DNA of 7,817 nt from Actinomycetota bacterium (GCA_005883295.1 VAWV01000191.1:1-7817); one strand, 5' to 3'. Positions 1 to 6,460 are shown, numbered from the stretch's first letter. A program made the numbers and translations. The notes: a model not told the origin generated them from the letters alone.

Positions 1-1086
1 GAAGAACGTCGGCGTGAAGAACTCCTGCGACTCGCCCTGGACCATGGCCGACGTGCTGTGCGTGGCCGGGAAGTCCGACCCGACGAACGCGATCGAGTGC
101 CACAGCGAGCGCAGCGTGTACGCCAGCGCCAGCGGATGCTCGCACGCCCAGTGCGGCTCGCCCAGCGGCCAGGTCCGCAGCGGCGCGTGCACATACGGGG
201 ACCGGCCCGCGCCGTACGCGGTCGGCGGACCGGGCAGGTGCCGCGAGGTGTCCCGGTACTCGTCGTAGGCGCACATCGTCGAGGCGGCGAGCGCACGACG
301 GAACCCGCTCTCGAACGGCGTCAACAGGATCTCGTGCAGGGCCTGGTCGGCGACCTCGGTGAGCGTGTAGCGGTTCGCCCCGCTGAACGCCGCGAAGTGC
401 TTGAGCTGCGCCATCAGGCCATGCGCCTGCATGCCGTCCACCTGCGCGGCCGACATAACGTCGTTCAGGAACGGGTCCTCGCCGAGCGTGTCGAGCCCGC
501 GCTCCCAGTTGGGCTGCACGGACACGTCGGCCTCCGGGCCGAACAGCCCGGTCACCATCAGCCGGCGCCCCTCGGCGCCCTCCACCTGGCCCCAGACGTT
601 GGCCAGCTTCGGGTCAAAGCTCGACCCGATCGCGAGCGGCTCGGGTGTCGCCGTGGTCCGGTTCCTGTTCGGCGAGTTGAGGATGTTCACGCCTACGGCA
701 TCGGCCCAGCACAGCGGGGCGATGCTCGGATTGGTCCCAACCGGGGCGGCGACGGCTCCCACCGCGTGGCAGGTCGGGTTGGCGCCGGCCGGACCGAGGC
801 CGCCCTGGAAGATGCGCGCCGCGTTCGTCAACTCGGGCAGAGTGGGCGGGCTCGTGGGCTCGAGCTGGTGGATGAGGCTACGCACCAGCGGCGTGTACGG
901 CGCCCGCCGGTCGATCGACGGTGAGCTTGCCCGCCGCGGCAGCGGCGCTGGCAGCCTGTACGGAACGGGCGCAGCGGGGGCCGACCCGACTGCGCCGGCG
1001 AGAGCGGCGACCGCCGCTGCAAGCGCGATCGCAGCACCCGCGCGCCCCCGCTGGTGTCGGAGATCTCCCCTGTCGCCCACGTTCAC
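1..1086 (-). CDS. Secreted glycoside hydrolase family 3 protein (beta-glucosidase-like), 3' end outside window
   Basis: This is the first 362 residues of an exported family-3 glycoside hydrolase; these enzymes retain configuration and cleave beta-linked glucosides, xylosides or related glycans. After a basic N-terminus there is an Ala/Leu-rich segment (about residues 18-38) ending in APAAP, which looks like a Sec signal peptide. GH3 landmarks in order are LCWADAVGVN, an FDP motif, a LGEDPFL motif (202-208), LKHFA with the substrate-binding Lys229-His230, and GSDFPATHST, in which Asp338 aligns with the family's catalytic nucleophile. About 30 extra residues sit between the MCAY stretch (271-274) and ACEHP (314-318). 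The acid/base residue and C-terminal domain would lie beyond the left edge. The frame has a stop upstream at 1135-1137, so the start is GTG at 1086 or GTG at 1080; GGGAG at 1090-1094 is better spaced (9 nt) for the second. The gene follows the MFS gene on the same strand after 48 bp. The family call is firm; the exact sugar specificity is unknown. Confidence 0.85.
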   Translation of the reverse strand, partial: MNVGDRGDLRHQRGRAGAAIALAAAVAALAGAVGSAPAAPVPYRLPAPLPRRASSPSIDRRAPYTPLVRSLIHQLEPTSPPTLPELTNAARIFQGGLGPAGANPTCHAVGAVAAPVGTNPSIAPLCWADAVGVNILNSPNRNRTTATPEPLAIGSSFDPKLANVWGQVEGAEGRRLMVTGLFGPEADVSVQPNWERGLDTLGEDPFLNDVMSAAQVDGMQAHGLMAQLKHFAAFSGANRYTLTEVADQALHEILLTPFESGFRRALAASTMCAYDEYRDTSRHLPGPPTAYGAGRSPYVHAPLRTWPLGEPHWACEHPLALAYTLRSLWHSIAFVGSDFPATHSTSAMVQGESQEFFTPTFF

Positions 1087-1090
1087 CCAC

Positions 1091-1123
1091 TCCCGCCTTT
1101 GGCGGCCGACTACGCAGGCGGGA
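1091..1123 (-). repeat. Inverted repeat between the exporter and GH3 genes, overlapping the GH3 ribosome binding site
   Basis: The 8-bp arms TCCCGCCT (1091-1098) and AGGCGGGA (1116-1123) are perfectly complementary across a 17-nt loop. The hairpin lies in the 48-bp gap after the exporter stop. On the minus-strand transcript its 3' arm contains most of the GGGAG that would serve the GH3 start. There is no T-tract on either side, so a simple intrinsic terminator is not shown. It could attenuate readthrough, mask the ribosome binding site, or be a by-product of GC-rich sequence. Confidence 0.4.
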
Positions 1124-1134
1124 AACCTACGCCC

Positions 1135-2570
1135 CTACGCGTGCGCCGGAGCCGGCTCCGCGTTCGCCATCTCCACATGGGCGCGGCTGTCGCGGGTGCG
1201 GATCACGAGCAGCGTCGCCAGCAAGCCCAGGCCCGCGATCACCGCGCCGCCGAGGAAGGCGACTTGGAACCCGTCGGTGAGCGCCGTCTTCATGTTCGAG
1301 GTGCCGGTCGCCATCACGTGATCGGTTCGGGAGGTGGCGAGCGTCGAGAGCACGGCCAGGCCAAGCGCGCCACCGATCTGCTGTGAGGTGTTGATCAGCC
1401 CGCTCGCGAGGCCCTGCTCTCGGTCCCTGACTCCGGAGACTGCCGCGATCGTGGAGGTGACGAAGCCGAATCCGAGGCCGATCGCCGCGAGCAGCGACGG
1501 ACCGAGGATGTCGGTGACGAAGCCGCCGCCGACGGACACCTGGCTGAACCAGAGCAGCCCGACCGAAACGAACGCCATGCCCGCCGCCAGAACCGGCTTG
1601 AAGCCGAACCGCGTGACGAGCTGACCACCCAGGCCAGCCGCGACGATGATCATCACAGCCAGCGGCAGGTAGGAGAGCCCGGCGTGGATCGGGCTGTACC
1701 CGAGCACCTGCTGCATGTACAGCGAGATGAAGAAGAACATCGAGAACAGCGAGGCGCCGAGCATGATCCCGACGACGTTGGCGCCGGTCAGGGTCCTGAG
1801 CCGGAAGATCCGGAAGGGAACCAGGGGCGCCGCCGAACGGAGCTCGATCGCAACGAAGGCTCCGATCAGGGCCACCGCGAGCGCGAGCAGGCTGACGATC
1901 TTGACCGAGCCCCACCCGGCGCTCGAGGCGTCGAGAAGCGCGTAGGCCAGAACCGAGAGTCCGGCGGTGACAGTGACCGCCCCGGCGGCGTCGAAGTGAC
2001 GCGTCGCCGACTCGGAGCGGCTCTCCGGAATCAGGCCCGGCGTGAAGGCAAGCGCGATCAGCGACACGGGCACGTTGACCCAGAGGACCCACTCCCACCC
2101 GAGGCCGTCCGTGAGGATGCCGCCGAGGAGCACCCCGGCCGCGCCCGCGGACCCCGCGACCGCGCCCCAGGCACCGAGGGCCTTGTTGCGCTCCGACCCG
2201 TCCCTGAACAGCGACGTGACGATCGAGAGCGCGGCCGGCGAGATGATCGCCGCGCCCAGGCCCTGTGCGGCGCGCGCCGCGACCAGCTGGCCCTGATTGG
2301 CCGCGAAGCCTGCGAACAGCGAGGCGACGGCCACAACGAGGAGGCCGGCCATGAACACGCGCCGCCGGCCGAGCAGGTCGGCTGCGCGGCCGCCGAGCAG
2401 CAGGAAGCCGCCGAACGCGATCACGTACGCGTTGACGACCCAGGGAAGGTCCGCCTCCTTGAAGTGGAGGCCCTTGCCGATGCTCGGCAGCGGACGACGA
2501 CGAACTGGGCCACGCAGAGCAGGATGAGGGCGGTCCAGCGGCGGTCCAGATATTCCTGAGCGGTTGTCAT
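1135..2570 (-). pseudogene. DHA2/EmrB-QacA-type MFS multidrug exporter, frameshifted near the 5' end
   Basis: This encodes a proton-driven drug exporter of the 14-helix MFS class, but not in one frame. The ATG at 2570 has a good Shine-Dalgarno (AAAGGAG, 9-nt spacer) and begins MTTAQEYLDRRW followed by helix 1 (TALILLCVAQFVVV). That frame then turns to Arg-rich nonsense and stops near 2421. The rest, from LPSIGKGLHFKEADLPWVVNAY onward, is in another frame and runs uninterrupted to TAG at 1135; its first likely start is GTG at 2424, giving 429 aa. That part carries motif A (GGRAADLLGRRRVF) and a motif C-like Gly/Ala helix (GAWGAVAGSAGAAG). Relatives normally have about nine residues of the LDASIVNVA type between the two parts. 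Only two bases (CG) remain here, consistent with a 25-nt deletion; restoring it gives a 486-aa protein, the usual length. The gene is either truly broken, expressed as a truncated protein without helix 1, or affected by an assembly error. It is divergent from the TetR gene. Confidence 0.85.
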
Positions 2571-2660
2571 TTCCCGTGGCTCCTTTCGTGTCCTGTGCGA
2601 CTGCTTCACTCCTACGACGAACGGCAGTGGCGCAAATCGACAGCCTGCGATACCATCTAT

Positions 2661-2678
2661 CTGGAACCTGAGTTCCGG
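2661..2678. promoter_or_regulatory. Second (imperfect) operator dyad for the TetR regulator
   Basis: The arms CTGGAAC (2661-2667) and GTTCCGG (2672-2678) flank CTGA with one mismatch. The 18-bp layout matches the perfect dyad at 2696-2713: GGAA and TTCC fall at the same places, six bases apart. The two centres are 35 bp apart. Relative to the exporter promoter this site lies at about +7 to +24, where a bound repressor would block elongation or help a second dimer bind. The similarity is visible in the sequence; binding is inferred. Confidence 0.55.
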
Positions 2679-2690
2679 TTTCGGTTAGGG

Positions 2691-2720
2691 ACTATACGGA
2701 ATCGGGATTCCGTTTGTCAA
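2691..2720 (-). promoter_or_regulatory. Sigma-70-type promoter of the MFS exporter gene
   Basis: On the minus strand a perfect -35 box TTGACA (2715-2720) is followed by an 18-nt spacer and the -10 box TATAGT (2691-2696). The predicted start of transcription is near 2684, leaving a leader of about 114 nt before the ATG at 2570. The spacer is almost entirely the perfect dyad at 2696-2713, so occupancy by the regulator should exclude RNA polymerase. Confidence 0.7.
2696..2713. promoter_or_regulatory. Primary TetR-family operator (perfect 18-bp dyad)
   Basis: ACGGAATC (2696-2703) and GATTCCGT (2706-2713) are exact inverted repeats around a 2-bp centre. The dyad fills the spacer between the exporter's -35 and -10 boxes and ends 7 bp before the regulator's start codon at 2721. 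A dimer bound here would repress the exporter and probably the regulator's own gene, the usual arrangement for TetR proteins transcribed divergently from their target. Confidence 0.7.
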
Positions 2721-3356
2721 ATGACATCGGTCACAGAGCTCAACCCCACCTCGATCGGAACGGTCATCAGCCCCGAGAGGACGCTGCGCGCGGACGCGCG
2801 CCGTAACCGCGAGGCGGTGATCGCGGCCGCGAAGAAGCTGTTCGCCGACCAGGGCCTGGACGCCCAGATGCCCGACGTGGCGAAGGCCGCGAAGGTCGGC
2901 GTGGGAACCGTCTACCGGCACTTCCCCACCAAGGAAGAGCTGATCGCCGCCCTGGCTAACGACCGCTTCGAGCGGCTGGCCGAGAAGGCGCGCGAGAGCC
3001 TCGAGACCGACGACGCCTGGGAGGGCGTGGCCGACTTCATCCGCTTCTCCGCCCAGATCCAGGCCGACGACCGCGGTCTCTGCGAGGTCATGGGGTCGCG
3101 CCCGGGCGTGATGGGAGCGGCGGCGGACGCCGCCGGGCTGCCGGAGCTCTGCGACCGCTTGGTGAAGCGCGCTCAGCGTTCAGGCCAGCTGCGGCGAGAC
3201 CTCACCTGGGAGGACATCCCGATGATCGCCTGCGGGCTCGGGCGGATCACACAGGCGGACGTGGGCCCCGCCGCGGGCCGCTGGCCGCGGCTTGTCGAGA
3301 TCATCCTCGACGGCCTGCGCGCACCCGGGAGCGGGAAGCTGCCGCGGCCGGTCTGA
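2721..3356 (+). CDS. TetR/AcrR-family transcriptional repressor
   Basis: This is a 211-aa DNA-binding repressor that should act as a dimer and lose DNA on binding a small ligand. The N-terminal domain begins around RADARRNREAVIAAAKKLF (residues 23-41). The helix-turn-helix follows at about 49-68 (MPDVAKAAKVGVGTVYRHF), with the typical YRHFPTKEEL junction after it. The all-helical ligand domain fills the rest; phrases such as RSGQLRRDLTWEDIP and the following Gly-Leu recall the SbtR-like C-terminal domain, a weaker call. I chose ATG 2721 because the frame upstream to an ATG at 2595 crosses the operators and promoter and does not resemble protein. No strong Shine-Dalgarno precedes 2721, so the message may have a very short leader; TATACG at 2694-2699 is a possible -10. 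The gene is divergent from the MFS exporter, its likely target. The alpha/beta hydrolase follows 53 bp downstream on the same strand and could be co-transcribed. Confidence 0.88.
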   Translation: MTSVTELNPTSIGTVISPERTLRADARRNREAVIAAAKKLFADQGLDAQMPDVAKAAKVGVGTVYRHFPTKEELIAALANDRFERLAEKARESLETDDAWEGVADFIRFSAQIQADDRGLCEVMGSRPGVMGAAADAAGLPELCDRLVKRAQRSGQLRRDLTWEDIPMIACGLGRITQADVGPAAGRWPRLVEIILDGLRAPGSGKLPRPV

Positions 3357-3409
3357 GCTAGTCGTCGACTGATCACCCGCAACCTGGGCTAGTAGGGTCC
3401 CTCGCCGAG

Positions 3410-4378
3410 GTGGGGCAGCCGAGCGGCGACATCCGGCGCTTCGAGCGCGAGTTCGACGAGTGGCAGGTGGAGCTCCACGGCCACCGCGTGATCTACCGCA
3501 TCGCCGGGAGCGGGCCGCCGGTGGTCCTGATCCACGGGATGGTCAACTCCTCGCGGCACTGGCAGGAGGTCGCGCTCCGGCTGGCCGACTCGTACACGGT
3601 CGTCGCGCCCGACCTGATCGGCCATGGCGACTCGGCCACCCCGCGCGGTGACTACTCGCTCGGCGCGCACGCAGCCGTGATCCGGGACCTGCTCGCCTCG
3701 ATCGGGATCGACCGCGCCAGCATCGTCGGCCACTCGCTCGGCGGCGGCGTAGCGATGATCTTCTTCTACCACTTCCCCCAGCGCACGGAGCGGCTGGCGC
3801 TCATCTCGGCTGGCGGGCTCGGGCCCGAGGTGAGCCCGCTACTCCGCACCGCCGCGCTGCCGGGTGCCGCCGCGCTGCTCTCGCTGATCGCGAGTCCGCG
3901 GCTGGTCGGTCGGATCGACCGCGCCGGCGAGTTGATGCGCGACAGCGGCCGCCGCAAGGGCGCTTACCTGCAGGCCATCGCGCGGGCCATGCGTCCGCTC
4001 GAGCGCGCCGGGGCCCGCGAGGCCTTTCTCCACACCCTGCGCGCGGTGATCGACGGCAAGGGGCAGCGCATCAGCGCGCGCGACCGGCTCTACCTGCTCG
4101 ACGCCATGCCCACCCTGATCGTTTGGGGCGAGCGCGACAACACCATCCCCATCGAGCACGGGCTGTACGCCCACGAGGCGATCCCCCGCAGCCGCTTCGA
4201 GACCCTCCCGCGGGCGGCTCACTTCCCCCACCTGGAGGATCCCGAGGGCCTGGCGGCCGTTCTGCGCGACTGGCTCGAGACCACCGAGCCGGCGCAGCTC
4301 GACGACGCCGACTGGGGCCGGATCATCGCCCGGCGGGCGCCGCGCAGCCGGCGGGTGCCTGAGCCGGCTGCGCAGTAG
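3410..4378 (+). CDS. Alpha/beta-fold hydrolase
   Basis: This is a 322-aa cytoplasmic serine hydrolase of the alpha/beta fold. Visible motifs are the oxyanion HG (residues 42-43), DLIGHGDS (68-75), the nucleophile elbow GHSLGG with Ser109, the acid Asp243 in WGERDNTIP, and His271 in AAHFPHLEDP, so the triad is complete. A lid region of about residues 136-230 separates the core halves. The last 30 residues are a polar, Arg/Pro-rich tail beyond the usual fold. The substrate cannot be read from sequence; esters, lactones or epoxides are all possible. The GTG start lacks a clear ribosome binding site, but TAGGGT (3393-3398) lies 11 nt upstream and could be a -10 box for a nearly leaderless transcript. 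Its position after the TetR gene allows co-regulation, though the 53-bp gap leaves this open. There is no signal peptide. Confidence 0.85.
   Translation: MGQPSGDIRRFEREFDEWQVELHGHRVIYRIAGSGPPVVLIHGMVNSSRHWQEVALRLADSYTVVAPDLIGHGDSATPRGDYSLGAHAAVIRDLLASIGIDRASIVGHSLGGGVAMIFFYHFPQRTERLALISAGGLGPEVSPLLRTAALPGAAALLSLIASPRLVGRIDRAGELMRDSGRRKGAYLQAIARAMRPLERAGAREAFLHTLRAVIDGKGQRISARDRLYLLDAMPTLIVWGERDNTIPIEHGLYAHEAIPRSRFETLPRAAHFPHLEDPEGLAAVLRDWLETTEPAQLDDADWGRIIARRAPRSRRVPEPAAQ
4342..4373. terminator. 11-bp hairpin at the convergent gene ends (possible bidirectional terminator)
   Basis: GCGCAGCCGGC (4342-4352) and GCCGGCTGCGC (4363-4373) pair perfectly across a 10-nt loop. The hairpin lies within the last codons of the hydrolase, three bases before its TAG, and the converging small ORF ends only 8 bp after that stop. 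No U-tract follows on either strand, as is common for GC-rich actinobacterial hairpins. Because the stem is inside coding sequence it also constrains the peptide (RSRRVPEPAAQ). Confidence 0.5.
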
Positions 4379-4386
4379 CCGATCGC

Positions 4387-4617
4387 CTACGGCGCGACGA
4401 GCGCCGCGAAGATGCTGCGGTCGAGCTCGGCGCCGGCGTCCTCGAGCCGGGTCGCCTGATCACCTTCGGCAGGCAGCGGGACCGAGGACGGATCGCCGAT
4501 CCACGCGGCCGGGGTCTCCGCCTCGCCCTCGCCCTCGCCATCCGCGGCGAAGTGCTCGCCTCCGAACGGATCCAGCGCCGGCAGCGTAAACGCGTAGGTC
4601 GTCTCCGTCGAGTCCAT
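4387..4617 (-). CDS. Small, strongly acidic hypothetical protein (76 aa)
   Basis: I do not recognise this protein. The ATG at 4617 has a good ribosome binding site (GAGAGG, about 6-nt spacer), which supports translation from here and not from in-frame starts further upstream. It contains about 16 Asp/Glu against two Arg, with a GEGEGEAE run encoded by repeated CTCGCC units (seen on the plus strand around 4520-4540). There is no Cys, signal peptide or membrane helix. The N-terminus (MDSTETTYAFTLPALDPFGG) and the short hydrophobic C-terminus (SIFAALVAP) frame a disordered-looking middle. It converges with the hydrolase (8 bp between stops) and diverges from the DrrA-type gene across 92 bp. Options include a small regulatory or binding protein, a peptide precursor, or a lineage-specific protein; none is supported beyond context. 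It could also be a chance ORF, though the ribosome binding site argues against that. Confidence 0.55.
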   Translation of the reverse strand: MDSTETTYAFTLPALDPFGGEHFAADGEGEGEAETPAAWIGDPSSVPLPAEGDQATRLEDAGAELDRSIFAALVAP

Positions 4618-4660
4618 GCGGGACCTCTCTTCGGGTACGCCCCGAACACTACGACGCTTG

Positions 4661-4703
4661 GATGAAAACGTCATCAAGATTCTGTGAAGCCGCTCGCTAA
4701 GTT
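4661..4703 (+). promoter_or_regulatory. Candidate leaderless promoter of the ABC exporter operon, with an upstream dyad
   Basis: TAAGTT (4698-4703) fits the actinobacterial TANNNT -10 box and ends 6 nt before the ATG at 4710, the spacing expected when transcription starts at the start codon. This would explain the lack of a Shine-Dalgarno. No good -35 is visible. An inverted repeat, GATGA (4661-4665) and TCATC (4671-4675), extended to CTTG/CAAG with one bulged G, overlaps the -35 region and could be an operator. Both readings are inference. Confidence 0.35.
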
Positions 4704-4709
4704 GAACCG

Positions 4710-5696
4710 ATGCCGGCCCAGAGCGAAATGGCCCCGGCCGCGATCGAGGCGCGGGGGCTCGAACGGACATTCAAGGGAGGCGTGGAGGCCGTCCGCGGCA
4801 TCGATCTGAGCGTCGCCGCGGGCGAGGTCTTCGGCTTCCTGGGACCGAACGGCGCCGGCAAGACCACCACCGTGCGGATGCTCTGCACGCTGCTGCCGCC
4901 GACCGCCGGGAGCGCCCACGTGGCCGGGGTCGACGTGCTCCGCGACGGCGCGGAGGTGCGGCGGCGGATCGGCGTCGCGCTCCAGGAGATCGGGCTCGAC
5001 CCGATCCAGACCGGGCGCGAGCTGTTGGAGCTGCAGTGCGGCCTGTACGGGATCAGCGGCGCCGATGCACGCGCACGCGCCGAGGAGCTCCTCGAGCTCG
5101 TGGGCATTGCCGACGCCGCCGACCGGCGCACCAAGACCTACTCCGGCGGGATGAAGCGGCGGTTGGACCTGGCCAGCGCGCTGGTCCACTCCCCGGAGGT
5201 GCTGTTCCTGGACGAGCCCACCACCGGCCTCGACCCCGCCTCGCGGCTCACGGTCTGGGACGAGGTCCGCCGCATCAACGCCGGCGGCACCACGATCTTC
5301 CTCACCACCCAGTACATGGAGGAGGCCGACCAGCTCTGCCGGCGTCTGGCGATCATCGACAACGGACGGATCGTGGCCGGGGGCTCGCCGGAGGAGCTCA
5401 AGGACCGCATGGGCCACGACGTGGTGTCGGTCGGCCTGAACGGCGCCGACCCCGCGGCCACGCAGGCGGCGATCGGCGAGCTGCCCGGTCTGGAGCGGGT
5501 GATGGTGGAGCAGGACGCGCTCGCGCTGTATGTGGAGGACGGCCCGGCCTCGATCGCCGAGATCGTTCGCCGCCTCGACCGGACCGGCGTGTCGGTCGGC
5601 TCCATCTCGGTCGCCCGGCCCACGCTCGACGACGTCTTCCTCCAGGCCACCGGCCGCCGCCTGGAGGGCGACGAGGAACCGGCGGCCGCGGCATGA
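4710..5696 (+). CDS. ABC exporter ATP-binding subunit, DrrA (daunorubicin-resistance) type
   Basis: This 328-aa nucleotide-binding subunit powers the adjacent ABC-2 permease. It has Walker A GPNGAGKTT (residues 45-53), Q-loop Gln92, signature YSGGM (144-148), Walker B VLFLDEP (164-170) and D-loop GLDP. The switch (H-loop) position has Gln201 in FLTTQYMEEADQL where most ABC proteins have His; this TTQY-EEAD form is usual in the DrrA group and supports that assignment. A C-terminal domain (about 238-328) ends in PTLDDVFLQATGRR, again DrrA-like, before an acidic/Ala tail. No strong ribosome binding site precedes ATG 4710; ATG 4728 is an alternative, but the -10-like box just upstream favours a leaderless start at 4710. 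The stop overlaps the permease start (ATGA), indicating translational coupling. The family exports hydrophobic drugs or lipids; the substrate here is unknown. Confidence 0.92.
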   Translation: MPAQSEMAPAAIEARGLERTFKGGVEAVRGIDLSVAAGEVFGFLGPNGAGKTTTVRMLCTLLPPTAGSAHVAGVDVLRDGAEVRRRIGVALQEIGLDPIQTGRELLELQCGLYGISGADARARAEELLELVGIADAADRRTKTYSGGMKRRLDLASALVHSPEVLFLDEPTTGLDPASRLTVWDEVRRINAGGTTIFLTTQYMEEADQLCRRLAIIDNGRIVAGGSPEELKDRMGHDVVSVGLNGADPAATQAAIGELPGLERVMVEQDALALYVEDGPASIAEIVRRLDRTGVSVGSISVARPTLDDVFLQATGRRLEGDEEPAAAA

Positions 5697-6448
5697 CCGA
5701 GATCGCCCTCCTCGGCCGGCGCGCGGTGCGCGAGGTGGTGCGCATGCCCGAGGCCACCATCCCCACGCTGTTCATCCCGCTGTTCTTCCTGGCGGTGAAC
5801 ATCGGCCAGGTCTCCAAGACCTTCCCCAGCTCCACCCCGTTCCTCCACGGCCAGGGCTACGCGGCGTTCCAGATCCCGGTGTCGCTGCTCTTCGCGGTGT
5901 CCACGGCGACGTCCGGGCTCGCGCTGGTCACCGAGATCGACAACGGCTACTTCGACAAGCTGCTGGTGGCGCCGATCCGGCGCAGCTCGATCATCTGGGG
6001 CCGGCTGACGGCGGACCTGGTGCGCGGGGTGATGCTGTCGGTGCTGGTGCTGATCGCCGGCCTGGCGTTCGGCGTGCACGTGAAGTCGGGCGTCCTGGGC
6101 TCGGTCGTCCTCGTCCTTATGGCCGCGCTGTGGGGAGTGGCCTACGCGGGGATCGGCCTGCTGGTGGCACTGCGCACGCGCAACGTCCAGGCCACGAACG
6201 CGAGCTTCCTCGTGTTCTTCCCGCTGCTCTTCCTGACGCCGAACTTCGTGCCGTTCGACCGGCTCACCGGCTTGATGGAGGCGCTAGCGCGCGCCAACCC
6301 CGTCAGCTACGTGATCGAGGGCCTGCGCTCCCTGGTGCTCCAGGGCTGGGTACTGCACAAGCTCGCGATCTGCATGGGCGTGATCGTGGCGACCGGCCTG
6401 CTGCTCACCTGGCTGTCGGTCAGGACGATCGAGCGCTTCGACCGCTGA
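5693..6448 (+). CDS. ABC-2 type exporter permease, DrrB type
   Basis: This 251-aa integral membrane protein forms the transport channel for the ATP-binding subunit encoded immediately upstream, whose stop codon it overlaps by 4 bp. About six hydrophobic helices are visible, roughly at residues 22-40, 60-80, 110-128, 133-160, 170-184 and 225-242. Family marks include EIDNGYFDKLLVAPIRR (81-97) in the cytoplasmic loop after helix 2, NFVPFDRL (184-191), and ANPVSYVIEGLRSL (201-214) before the last helix. Length and topology are normal for ABC-2 half-transporters, so the active complex should be two permeases and two ATPases. The gene converges with the secreted protease; only 16 bp separate the stops. 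Confidence 0.92.
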   Translation: MTEIALLGRRAVREVVRMPEATIPTLFIPLFFLAVNIGQVSKTFPSSTPFLHGQGYAAFQIPVSLLFAVSTATSGLALVTEIDNGYFDKLLVAPIRRSSIIWGRLTADLVRGVMLSVLVLIAGLAFGVHVKSGVLGSVVLVLMAALWGVAYAGIGLLVALRTRNVQATNASFLVFFPLLFLTPNFVPFDRLTGLMEALARANPVSYVIEGLRSLVLQGWVLHKLAICMGVIVATGLLLTWLSVRTIERFDR

Positions 6449-6460
6449 GCCGACGCGGCT
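6448..6460. terminator. Short hairpin between converging ABC permease and protease genes
   Basis: AGCCG-ACG-CGGCT forms a 5-bp GC-rich stem starting at the last base of the permease stop, within the 16-bp gap between stops. It is the only dyad in the gap, has no T-tract, and is short, so a terminator role is only suggested by position. Confidence 0.22.

Noticed and set aside
58..1321. Long plus-strand open frames opposite the GH3 and MFS genes
   Set aside because: They read as Arg/Pro/Ala-rich low-complexity protein without motifs and are antisense shadows of the GC-rich coding frames of real genes.
1684..2559. 291-codon plus-strand frame rich in Arg/Glu/Asp across the MFS gene
   Set aside because: The opposite strand encodes clear transmembrane helices and MFS motifs; the charged composition is what antisense reading of hydrophobic helices gives.
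2571..2609. Longer MFS start at GTG 2609
   Set aside because: It would place the AAAGGAG ribosome binding site inside the coding region; ATG 2570 is ideally spaced from it.
2595..2720. N-terminal extension of the TetR protein from ATG 2595
   Set aside because: The 42 extra residues would be encoded by the promoter and operators, and have no resemblance to TetR N-termini. ATG 2721 gives a normal 211-aa protein.
3360..3370. AGTCG-T-CGACT dyad after the TetR stop as a terminator
   Set aside because: A 1-nt loop cannot form an RNA hairpin and there is no T-tract; no operator role can be supported either.
5036..5692. Extension of the ABC permease frame far upstream into the ATPase gene
   Set aside because: That part is an out-of-frame reading of DrrA. 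The permease protein begins at ATG 5693 with the usual 4-bp overlap.
4710..5696. Gln in place of the H-loop His as a defective ATPase
   Set aside because: The TTQY-EEAD form is normal for DrrA-group ATPases, and all other nucleotide-binding motifs are intact.
4674..6079. Long minus-strand frames opposite the ABC genes
   Set aside because: They lack recognisable domains and ribosome binding sites; the plus strand holds complete ABC motifs.
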